From: Parafrankia irregularis
GTDB taxonomy: Bacteria > Actinomycetota > Actinomycetes > Frankiales > Frankiaceae
NCBI RefSeq assembly: GCF_001536285.1
Contig: NZ_FAOZ01000005.1
Span: forward strand, 423,813 to 487,812
Direction: 5' to 3'
DNA length: 64,000 nucleotides
The position numbers and the translations under genes are program-made. The notes under the pieces are model-generated. The model was not told the origin of the DNA and did no database searches. It saw only the letters and a list, made by a program, of their open reading frames with translations. Positions 55,485-64,000 of this stretch are shown here, one piece after another; positions within the stretch are counted from its first letter, which is position 1; the number at the start of each line of letters is the position of its first letter.

Positions 55485-56753
55485 GTGGGACCACCGACCC
55501 ATCCCGACATCGACCGGATCCTGGCCGACCCGGACGCACCGAGCCTTGTCTTCCAGCCAATTGTGGACCTCCGACTGGGCCTGACAGCCGGCTACGAAGC
55601 ACTGGCCCGCTTCGGCGACGACCCACGCAACGCCCCGGACCTCGTCTTCGCCGAGGCTGATCGTCTCGGTGTCGCCGCCGAGGTGGAGGCGCGGGTGCTG
55701 CGCAAGGCGATCGCCGCACGGGATCATCTTCCGGATCGTTGTTTTCTCGCCGTCAACGTCTTCCCGCATCTCCTTTCCAGTCCGGAGGTCGAGTCCGTCT
55801 GGCGGACAGCCGATCTTTCCCGACTGGTTCTCGAGCTGAACGAGGCAGTGGCCATCGACTGCTCCTCGGCCCTGGCCGCGACATCACAGGAGCTCCGTGA
55901 CAGAGGTGCCTTCATTGCGATGGACGATGTCGGCTCGGGTTACGCGGGGCTGCGCCAGCTCACCTACATCCGCCCGGATTTCGTAAAACTGGACAGATCG
56001 CTCGTAACCCACATAGACGACGACCAGGTGAAGATCGCGCTGACCGAGCTGGTCGGCGGGTTCGCCAGCCGCCTCAACGGCTGGGTGATCGCCGAAGGCA
56101 TTGAACGGGTGGAGGAGCTCACCATGCTCGTCGCCCTGGGCGTCCCGCTGGCACAGGGTTTCCTCCTCGGACGTCCGTCAGCCCACTGGCAGTTCCTCGA
56201 CCCCTCGGTGGCCAGACGGATCCAGACCATGGCCGCGCGTACCGACCGTTCCGCGCACATCGTCAGCCTGATGGAACCGGCCCGGGTGTCCACCGGCGAT
56301 CACGGGCAGTGCGCCCGCGACGCGGCGTGCCCACCCTGCATGCTCGACCTGGCGGACGTGCCGGAGTCCCCGGCCTCGGCTGCGGAAACCGGCGCCGTGC
56401 GGCAGCCCTCCGGCGACAGCGACCGCGACGGCGACGGCGACCGCAACGGCGACCGCGACGGGGCCGGGGAGACGACCATCATCGTCAGCAACCGGTGCCG
56501 GCCCGTGGCGCTGCAGCTCGCCGGAGGTGCCGGAGCCGCCGGAGGTGCTGGAGCTCAGGCGCCCCGCAGAATTCCCACCTCGCTGTTCGCCCGGCCGGAC
56601 GAGCCCGTGACCGAGGTGGCGCGCCGAGCCATGACCCGCCCGAAGGGGCGTCGGTTCGACCCGGTGATAATCGTGACCGAAATGGGACGACCCCTCGGCC
56701 TGGTACGGATGGAGCGCCTGATGTTGCGTCTCGCGGAGCTGTCGGCGGTATGA
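55485..56753 (+). CDS. EAL-domain protein with C-terminal CBS-like segment
   Basis: 422 residues, soluble. EAL c-di-GMP phosphodiesterase domain: FQPIVDLRLGLTAGYEALARF, NVFPHLL, ELNEAVAI, AMDDVGSGYAGL, VKLDRSLV, VIAEGIERVEE and AQGFLLGRPS. The metal and catalytic residues look complete despite small changes (ELNE for ELTE, DDVGSG for DDFGTG). An Asp/Gly-rich linker (DSDRDGDGDRNGDRDG) leads to a CBS-like C-terminus (TSLFARPDEPVTEVARRAMT, DPVIIVTEMGRPLGLVRMER). GTG 55485. It may degrade c-di-GMP under control of a nucleotide or partner. A DUF1059 gene follows. Confidence 0.9.
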   Translation: MGPPTHPDIDRILADPDAPSLVFQPIVDLRLGLTAGYEALARFGDDPRNAPDLVFAEADRLGVAAEVEARVLRKAIAARDHLPDRCFLAVNVFPHLLSSPEVESVWRTADLSRLVLELNEAVAIDCSSALAATSQELRDRGAFIAMDDVGSGYAGLRQLTYIRPDFVKLDRSLVTHIDDDQVKIALTELVGGFASRLNGWVIAEGIERVEELTMLVALGVPLAQGFLLGRPSAHWQFLDPSVARRIQTMAARTDRSAHIVSLMEPARVSTGDHGQCARDAACPPCMLDLADVPESPASAAETGAVRQPSGDSDRDGDGDRNGDRDGAGETTIIVSNRCRPVALQLAGGAGAAGGAGAQAPRRIPTSLFARPDEPVTEVARRAMTRPKGRRFDPVIIVTEMGRPLGLVRMERLMLRLAELSAV

Positions 56754-56854
56754 GGCGGAACCGGTTCTGGACCGCGCAGGCCCTGATCGCCCCGCGCCCC
56801 GTGGGTGATCCCGGCGCCCGGGTCCGAGAGATCACACTGGGGCGCCCCCCGGTG

Positions 56855-57058
56855 ATGAAGGAGTTCTACTGCGGGGCGATCATCCACGACTGTGAGACCC
56901 GCCTGGTCGCGCCCAGCGAGGACGAGATCATCGCCTCCGTCGACACGCACGCCCGGGTCGACCACGGGATGACCGACGTGCCGCTGCAGCTCACCGAGCT
57001 GGTCCGGCGCGGCATCCGCGACGTCGAGCCCACCGCGCTCAACGCGCACAACGACTGA
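56855..57058 (+). CDS. DUF1059 small protein, putative metal-binding
   Basis: 67-residue DUF1059 protein: MKEFYCGAIIHDCETRLVAP, then EIIASVDTHARVDHGMTDVP with the family's Cys and His residues, thought to bind metal. An in-frame ATG at 56750 overlaps the EAL stop (ATGA) and would add 35 residues (MRRNRFWTAQALIAPRP and on). That overlap hints at coupled translation, but the DUF1059 family usually begins at MKEF. A strong terminator follows at 57088-57128. Confidence 0.85.
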   Translation: MKEFYCGAIIHDCETRLVAPSEDEIIASVDTHARVDHGMTDVPLQLTELVRRGIRDVEPTALNAHND

Positions 57059-57087
57059 CGGCACGCACTGCCGGCACGCCTGGAGCG

Positions 57088-57128
57088 GGCGTGGGCCCGG
57101 TGGCAGACCGTGCCACCGGGCCCACGCC
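57088..57128. terminator. Bidirectional terminator between DUF1059 gene and leuA
   Basis: GGCGTGGGCCCGGTGGCA (57088-57105), loop GACCG, TGCCACCGGGCCCACGCC (57111-57128): an 18-base perfect stem filling the short gap between two convergent genes (stops at 57058 and 57132). Confidence 0.85.
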
Positions 57129-57131
57129 ACC

Positions 57132-59054
<1,923 letters not shown>

Positions 59055-59096
59055 CGCCTCGTCAGCCTACCCGACGGCCGTCGGCTCCGGGCGCCT

Positions 59097-59164
59097 GTCG
59101 ACCCTGGACGCCTGTCGACCCTGGACGTCTGTCCGCCGTGGACGGGTGTCAGCCCTGGACGGGT
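59097..59164. repeat. Four 17-bp tandem repeats upstream of the leuA leader
   Basis: GTCGACCCTGGACGCCT, GTCGACCCTGGACGTCT, GTCCGCCGTGGACGGGT and GTCAGCCCTGGACGGGT follow each other at 59097, 59114, 59131 and 59148. The array covers the stop of the septum-family gene (59149) and lies 43-110 bases upstream of leuL, where the leuA promoter is expected. Confidence 0.85.
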
Positions 59165-60018
59165 GCAGGGATCACCAGGCGCCCGGACCGGGGAGTCAGG
59201 TCCTGCGAGCGGATCGTGCAGGCGAGCCCGTGCACGCCGCCTTCCCAGCTGGCCCGGTCCGGCCACACCGTCGCGACGACCCCGCTCGAAGCCACACCGA
59301 AGGCACCCGCGGACGCCAGCAGGGAACCTCCGCAGAGGTCCGTCGCGGATGCGCTGAGCACGTCCGCGCCGGGCCAGGAGGCGTCGCCGCCGGCCCGGTC
59401 CACGACCTTCGTGATCTCGTCGATGTGAGGTTGGGAACAGTCCACCGGCACCGGGGCCAGCCTGGTCGCCGGCGCGGCCGGCCAGGCCAGGCAGTCCCCC
59501 GCCCGCAGCCCGGCGAACAGGGCCGGTGTGAGGTCGAAGCCCTGCGAAGCTGCGGCGGCCAGGCCCGCCGCCGCCCCGTTCCCGGCCAACGATGACGGGC
59601 CTGTCGCGAACCTGGTCGCGGTGGTGGCGACCTGACCACCGGCCTCATGGGAGGCAAGGGTGCTGCTGGTGGTGCTGATCCCCAAGGCCGGCTGCGGCAA
59701 GGTCGCGACCGGAACGCTTCGCGCCGTCTGGCGCAGCGCTATGAAGGTGAGGCTGATCATCCCGAGCGCGAGGGTGAGCACGGCGAGTACCCAGGTCAGG
59801 CGCCTGGCCCGCGGCGCCGGACGCGGCGGGGCGACAAAGAGCCGGAAGACCAGCCCGTGCAGGCCGCGGGGCGCCGGCACGACCGTGCACCGCGCCCCGC
59901 TGGCGGGCGGAAACCGGCCCGCACGCTCCATCGCCGAGGGTTCCAGGAAGCGTGCGGACCGCACAAAGCGCTCGTCAAGCCGCACGCCCTCGAACGGATC
60001 CGGGTGCCGTGGCGCCAT
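59149..60018 (-). CDS. Septum-formation-family membrane protein
   Basis: About 289 residues. The N-terminus is cytoplasmic (MAPRHPDPFEGVRLDERFVR), with one membrane helix near residues 75-95 (LTWVLAVLTLALGMISLTF). The external part has LFAGLRAGDCLAWP, VPVDCSQPHIDEITKVVDR and a later Cys (LCGGSLLAS), the paired-Cys pattern of the septum-formation domain (PF13845-like). Function is not established. ATG 60018 is used; a GTG nine bases upstream is possible. It sits between serA and leuA on the same strand and ends inside a 17-base repeat array. Confidence 0.75.
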   Translation of the reverse strand: MAPRHPDPFEGVRLDERFVRSARFLEPSAMERAGRFPPASGARCTVVPAPRGLHGLVFRLFVAPPRPAPRARRLTWVLAVLTLALGMISLTFIALRQTARSVPVATLPQPALGISTTSSTLASHEAGGQVATTATRFATGPSSLAGNGAAAGLAAAASQGFDLTPALFAGLRAGDCLAWPAAPATRLAPVPVDCSQPHIDEITKVVDRAGGDASWPGADVLSASATDLCGGSLLASAGAFGVASSGVVATVWPDRASWEGGVHGLACTIRSQDLTPRSGRLVIPAPVQG

Positions 60019-60127
60019 GTGTGTCACGGTAACGCCGGCAAGCGCCTCGGGCGTCACTTCTGCCTAACGATCACCCGGATCAGGTCGAGTCACACCAAGG
60101 CGCGACGAAAAGACCCATTCGGCGCGA

Positions 60128-61717
60128 TCAGTCGGTCGAGATGCTGACCGCCCGCGCATAGGACGCGCCGATGATCTTCGCGATCTCGGTCAGGATGTCA
60201 GGCGCCACCGCGTCGTCCAGAGACAGGGACATGAGCGCCTCGCCGCCGGCGCTCAGCCGGCTGACCTGCGCGTTGGCGATGTTGATGTGGGCCTCGCCGA
60301 GCAGTGCGCCGACGGCACCGACAATGCCCGGGCGATCCTCGTAACGGAAGAAGGCCAGGTGGTTCTCGGGCCGGAGGTCCACCTCGAACCCGTCGATCGC
60401 GGTGATCTTCTCGACCTGCCGCGACCCGACCAGGGTGCCGCTGACCGAGACCGCGGTGCCGTCGGGCAGCGCTCCGCGCACCGTCACGAGGTTGCGGTAG
60501 TCCGGGCTCTCCTCGGAGGTCTCCAGCCCGACCTCGACCCCGCGCTCCTTGGCGATCAGCGGCGCGTTCACATAGGTGACCTGCTCCTCGACGATGTCGG
60601 TGAAGACACCCTTGAGGACGGCCAGCTGCAGCACCGAGACGTCATGCACGGCGATCTCGCCCCGCACCTCGACCGTGATCGCCGCGGCGACACCCCCGGC
60701 CAGGCCGGAGAAGAGCTGGCCCAGCTTCTCGGCGAGCGGCAGGCCGGGCCGCACGTCCTCGGCGACGACCCCGCCGGCCTGCACGTTGACCGCGTCGGGA
60801 ACGAACTCGCCGCTCAACGCCAGGCGCACCGACCTCGCCACCGCGAGGCCCGCCTTGTCCTGCGCCTCCTGGGTCGAGGCGCCGAGGTGCGGGGTGACGA
60901 CCACGTTCTCCAGACCGAACAGGGGCGAGGATGTGGTCGGCTCCTTGACGTACACGTCGAGCCCGGCGCCACCGACCCGGCCGGAGCTGACGGCGTCGGC
61001 CAGCGCCGTCTCGTCGACCAGGCCGCCGCGCGCGGCGTTCACGATGATCACGCCGGGCTTGACCCGCGCGAGCTGCTCGGCGCCGATCAGCCCCAGCGTC
61101 TCGGGCGTCTTGGGGAGGTGAATGGTGATCACATCGCTGACGGCGAGTAGCTCGTCGAGGTCGACCAGGCGAACGCCCAGCTGGGAGGCCCGGGCCACCG
61201 ACACGTAGGGGTCGTAGGCGACGATGTCCATCCCGAACGCGGCGAGGCGCTGCGCGACCAGGACGCCGATGCGGCCGAGCCCCACGACACCCGCGGTCTT
61301 CTCGGTCAGCTCCACGCCAACGTACTTCGACCGCTTCCACTCGCCGCCGATGAGCGCGCCATGCGCGGCCGGCACCCTCCGCGCCACGGACAACAGCAGG
61401 GCGATCGCGTGCTCGGCGGCGCTGACGATGTTCGACTGGGGCGCGTTCACCACCATGACGCCCCGGTTGGTGGCGGCCGGCACGTCGACGTTGTCGAGCC
61501 CGATCCCGGCCCGGGCGACGACCTTCAGCCGCGGCGCGGCGGCGAGTGCCTCCGCGTCGATCTTCGTTGCCGAACGGATGAGGACCGCGTCCACGTCCGC
61601 CAGCGCCGGCAACAGCGCGGATCGGTCGGCCCCGTCCACGTGGCGGATCTCGAAGTCCCCAGAGAGGACCTCCAGCCCGGCCGGTGAGAGCTCCTCGGCG
61701 ACGAGTACGACGGGCAC
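60128..61717 (-). CDS. serA: D-3-phosphoglycerate dehydrogenase
   Basis: First step of serine synthesis. 529 residues of the long type: catalytic/NAD domains with ARAGIGLDNVDVPAATNRGV, VVGLGRIGVLVAQRLAAFGM, INAARGG-type loop (VNAARGGLVDETAL) and the His in TPHLGASTQEAQDKAGLAVA. An intervening allosteric (ASB) domain and a C-terminal ACT domain follow (HLAFFRYEDRPGIVGAVGAL) for serine feedback. GTG 61717 with GGAG six bases upstream. It follows ilvC with a hairpin between, the classical actinobacterial ilvBNC-serA order. Confidence 0.97.
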   Translation of the reverse strand: MPVVLVAEELSPAGLEVLSGDFEIRHVDGADRSALLPALADVDAVLIRSATKIDAEALAAAPRLKVVARAGIGLDNVDVPAATNRGVMVVNAPQSNIVSAAEHAIALLLSVARRVPAAHGALIGGEWKRSKYVGVELTEKTAGVVGLGRIGVLVAQRLAAFGMDIVAYDPYVSVARASQLGVRLVDLDELLAVSDVITIHLPKTPETLGLIGAEQLARVKPGVIIVNAARGGLVDETALADAVSSGRVGGAGLDVYVKEPTTSSPLFGLENVVVTPHLGASTQEAQDKAGLAVARSVRLALSGEFVPDAVNVQAGGVVAEDVRPGLPLAEKLGQLFSGLAGGVAAAITVEVRGEIAVHDVSVLQLAVLKGVFTDIVEEQVTYVNAPLIAKERGVEVGLETSEESPDYRNLVTVRGALPDGTAVSVSGTLVGSRQVEKITAIDGFEVDLRPENHLAFFRYEDRPGIVGAVGALLGEAHINIANAQVSRLSAGGEALMSLSLDDAVAPDILTEIAKIIGASYARAVSISTD

Positions 61718-61959
61718 GGTCTGCTCCTAGTAGCGCAGCTCGTCGCCGGCCACCAGTGAGAAGGACGCAGCGGCAACGAGGCCGTGCTGCGCCGCTGCCC
61801 GGGCGGACGACGACGGTGTCGAATCAGGTGGGCTTTACGGTGCGCCTACAGCCTACAGAGGACGCTCAGCGCGATCGGTTGCCCGCGGCGGTGTGCCCGC
61901 TCTCACCACCGAGGGATCACGGCCGGGCACAGCCGGGCACCGCCTGACACGCCGGGCAC

Positions 61960-61984
61960 GGCCGGGCGGCAGTGCCACCCGGCC
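61960..61984 (-). terminator. Hairpin after ilvC
   Basis: GGCCGGGCGGCA pairs with TGCCACCCGGCC with a single mismatch, starting about 12 bases beyond the ilvC stop. The surrounding DNA carries several GCCGGGCAC words, so other pairings are possible. Confidence 0.5.
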
Positions 61985-61996
61985 CGGCCCACCGCG

Positions 61997-62992
61997 TCAG
62001 TCCTTCGCGATCCAGGACATCATCGGCCGCAGCTTGCCGCCGACCTGCTCGATCGGGTGCTGCTTGCCCTCCTCGACCAGCTTGGTGAAGGTCGGGCGAC
62101 CCGCGTCGTCCTCCGCGACCCACTCGCGGGCGAACGTCCCGTCCTGGATCTCGCCGAGGATCTTGCGCATCTCCGCCTTGACCGCCGGAGTGACCACACG
62201 CGGGCCACGGGTGACGTCGCCGTACTCGGCGGTGTCGGAGATCGAGTAGCGCATCTGGCTGATGCCGCCCTCGTACATGAGGTCGACGATCAGCTTGAGC
62301 TCGTGCAGGCACTCGAAGTAGGCGACCTCGGGGGTGTACCCCGCCTCGACCAGCGTCTCGAAGCCGGCCTGCACCAGCGCGCTGGCACCGCCGCACAGCA
62401 CCGCCTGCTCGCCGAACAGGTCGGTCTCGGTCTCCTCGGTGAACGTCGTGCGCAGCGCGCCGGCCCGGGTGCCGCCGATGCCCTTGGCGTAGGCGAGCGC
62501 GATGTCGAGCGCCTTGCCGGAGGCGTCCGACTCGACGGCGACGAGGCACGGCACGCCCTTGCCCTCGGTGAACACCCGACGGACCAGGTGGCCCGGGCCC
62601 TTCGGCGCCACCATGAAGACGTCCACGCCGGCCGGCGGCTCGATGAGGCCGTAACGGATGTTGAAGCCGTGCCCGAAGGCGAGCGCCTTGCCCGGGGCGA
62701 GGTTCGGCGCGATCGACTCGGCGTAGATCTTGCGGTGCGTCGTGTCCGGCGTCAGGATCATGATGATGTCGGCCTCGGCGGAGGCCTCCGCCGGGGTCAC
62801 CACCCGCAGGCCCTGCTCCTCGGCCTTGGCCCGGCTGGTGCTCGTCTCGGGCAGGCCGACGCGGACGTCGATCCCGCTGTCACGCAGGTTCAGCGCGTGC
62901 GCGTGCCCCTGGCTGCCGTAACCGATCACGGCGACCTTGCGGTCAGCCAGGTTCGCGAGGTTCGCGTCGTCGTCGTAGTAGATCTCGACCAT
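61997..62992 (-). CDS. ilvC: Ketol-acid reductoisomerase
   Basis: Second step of valine and isoleucine synthesis, NADPH-dependent. 331 residues, class [21 protein letters not shown] with Arg/Ser-rich cofactor loop ([16 protein letters not shown]), [54 protein letters not shown] and the metal-binding Glu region [23 protein letters not shown] 62992 with GGAGA ten bases upstream. It is 121 bases after ilvN. Confidence 0.97.
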   Translation of the reverse strand: MVEIYYDDDANLANLADRKVAVIGYGSQGHAHALNLRDSGIDVRVGLPETSTSRAKAEEQGLRVVTPAEASAEADIIMILTPDTTHRKIYAESIAPNLAPGKALAFGHGFNIRYGLIEPPAGVDVFMVAPKGPGHLVRRVFTEGKGVPCLVAVESDASGKALDIALAYAKGIGGTRAGALRTTFTEETETDLFGEQAVLCGGASALVQAGFETLVEAGYTPEVAYFECLHELKLIVDLMYEGGISQMRYSISDTAEYGDVTRGPRVVTPAVKAEMRKILGEIQDGTFAREWVAEDDAGRPTFTKLVEEGKQHPIEQVGGKLRPMMSWIAKD

Positions 62993-63034
62993 CGTTGGTG
63001 AATCTCCTAGTGGGAATTACTGGTGGGCACTGCC

Positions 63035-63090
63035 GGGGCACTGCTGGGGGAAACGAACTGCTGGGGCACTGCTGGTGGAAACGAACTGCT
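63035..63090. repeat. 28-bp tandem repeat in the ilvN-ilvC gap
   Basis: GGGGCACTGCTGGGGGAAAC-GAACTGCT (63035-63062) and GGGGCACTGCTGGTGGAAAC-GAACTGCT (63063-63090) differ at one base; a partial third unit (GGTGGAAACAG) follows. It is between two operon genes, so it is part of the ilvBNC message. Confidence 0.85.
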
Positions 63091-63113
63091 GGTGGAAACA
63101 GAGGGGATGCTCG

Positions 63114-63638
63114 TCAGGCCGAGCGCTCGACCGCACGCAGGCTGCGGTCGGTGATCGACCGCGAGCCGCGGCCGAGAGCAACCATGCCGGACTGGACCAG
63201 CTCGCGGATCCCGAAGGGCTCGAGCATGCGGATGAGCGCGTCCAGCTTGTCACGGGTGCCGGTGGCCTCGATCGTCACCGCGTCCTGGGCGACGTCCACG
63301 ACCTTCGCCCGGAAGAGCTGGACGGTCTCCAGCACCTGGGAACGGACCGTGAGGTCAGCCCGCACCTTGACCAGCATCAGCTCGCGCTGGACCGAGACGC
63401 TCGTGTCCATCTCGACGATCTTCAGCACGTTGACCAGCTTGTTGAGCTGCTTGGTCACCTGCTCCAGCGGCAGGTCCTCGACCGCGACGACGATCGTCAT
63501 CCGGGAGACGTCCGCATGCTCGGTGGGCCCGACGGCGAGGGACTCGATGTTGAAGCCGCGCCGGGAGAACAGGCCCGACACCCGGGCGAGGACGCCCGGC
63601 TTGTTCTCGACGAGGACCGAGAGGGTGTGCCGGGTCAC
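63114..63638 (-). CDS. ilvN: Acetolactate synthase small (regulatory) subunit
   Basis: Regulatory subunit conferring valine feedback on acetolactate synthase. 174 residues: [20 protein letters not shown] (ACT domain), [40 protein letters not shown], and [20 protein letters not shown] in the second domain. GTG 63638 overlaps the ilvB stop by four bases (GTGA), indicating coupled synthesis of the two subunits. Confidence 0.97.
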   Translation of the reverse strand: MTRHTLSVLVENKPGVLARVSGLFSRRGFNIESLAVGPTEHADVSRMTIVVAVEDLPLEQVTKQLNKLVNVLKIVEMDTSVSVQRELMLVKVRADLTVRSQVLETVQLFRAKVVDVAQDAVTIEATGTRDKLDALIRMLEPFGIRELVQSGMVALGRGSRSITDRSLRAVERSA

Positions 63639-64000
63639 AGGTTGACCTCCGCGTCGCCGGAGTAGTCGAAGTCGGGAGCCAGGTCGCGGGCGACCTGGAT
63701 CTCGTCGTTGCTGGCGCCCGCGGCCACCATCGGCCACACCATGGCGTCCGGGTGGACCACGAAGTCGACCACAACAGGGGCGTCGTTGATGCTCATCGCC
63801 TTCTCGATGGTCGCGTCGATGTCCTCGGGGGACTCGCAGCGCAGACCGACGCATCCCAGCGCCTCGGCCAGCCGCACGAAGTCCGGCACCCGGGTCACCC
63901 CGGTCCGCGCCGAAGCCGGGTGGGTACCCAGGTCGGTGTTGGAGTACCGCTGGTCGTAGAACAGCGTCTGCCACTGGCGCACCATGCCCAGCGAGCCGTT
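63635..64000 (-). CDS. ilvB: Acetolactate synthase large subunit (C-terminal part only)
   Basis: Thiamine-diphosphate enzyme forming acetolactate. The last 121 residues are in the window, from [20 protein letters not shown] to [10 protein letters not shown]; the rest lies past the right edge. The Met/Gln/Trp stretch [10 protein letters not shown] and the C-terminal [40 protein letters not shown] are typical of catalytic ALS subunits. It heads an ilvB-ilvN-ilvC series. Confidence 0.96.
   Translation of the reverse strand, partial: NGSLGMVRQWQTLFYDQRYSNTDLGTHPASARTGVTRVPDFVRLAEALGCVGLRCESPEDIDATIEKAMSINDAPVVVDFVVHPDAMVWPMVAAGASNDEIQVARDLAPDFDYSGDAEVNL

Overview
The window is a 64 kb piece of chromosome from a very GC-rich actinobacterium. 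The best fit by gene content, order and protein character is Frankia or a close relative. This is an inference from reading the sequence, because no database search was possible. Supporting signs are dense GC-rich coding, frequent GTG starts, ATGA/GTGA gene overlaps, L28 and L32 near recG and rnc, an F420-pathway gene, an NdgR-type regulator beside leuCD, and Pro/Ala/Gly-rich tandem-repeat linkers inside many proteins. Almost everything is core chromosome. No phage, insertion sequence, integrase or CRISPR array was seen.

Region 1 (1-19.2 kb, nearly all minus strand) holds protein targeting, chromosome maintenance and ribosome-linked genes: ffh (cut by the window edge), ftsY, smc, a small coiled-coil protein, acyP, a DUF2786 protein, mutM, rnc, a plsX-like gene, rpmF, a YceD/DUF177 protein, a DivIVA/SepIVA-like protein, coaD, rsmD and recG. 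rpmB lies divergently on the plus strand. Several junctions overlap by 1-4 bases, which suggests operons with coupled translation (DUF177-rpmF-plsX-rnc-mutM and rsmD-coaD).

Region 2 (19.2-35 kb) holds cell wall, lipid, cofactor and signalling genes: ddl, a DUF3515 lipoprotein, a stand-alone RAM-domain protein, thiD, murA, gpsA, plsC, cofC/fbiD, a cyclase-family hydrolase, a membrane GGDEF-EAL protein, a transglutaminase-like protein, ppk and an HU gene.

Region 3 (35-49 kb) holds leuD-leuC with the divergent IclR regulator ndgR and a striking array of three palindromes between them. After it come a PASTA Ser/Thr kinase, an orphan histidine kinase, tRNA-Glu and tRNA-Gln with a terminator, a fumarylacetoacetase-family hydrolase, a small HiPIP-like Cys protein and a lytic transglycosylase-like protein.

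Region 4 (49-64 kb) is a branched-chain amino acid and serine biosynthesis block on the minus strand: ilvB (cut), ilvN, ilvC, serA, a septum-formation-family protein, leuA preceded by a 13-residue leucine-rich leader peptide, leuB, ilvE and cimA. A Crp/Fnr regulator, a CBS protein and a plus-strand EAL/DUF1059 pair are interspersed. Together with leuCD in region 3 the window encodes all steps of leucine synthesis from 2-ketoisovalerate, and most of valine and isoleucine synthesis (ilvD is not seen).

The most interesting non-coding signals are the leuA leader/attenuator, the triple TGAGACGTCTCA-type operator array, a family of paired intergenic hairpins at three loci, and a perfect 18-bp inverted repeat buried inside the GGDEF-EAL gene. 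No wholly new multi-gene system was found.
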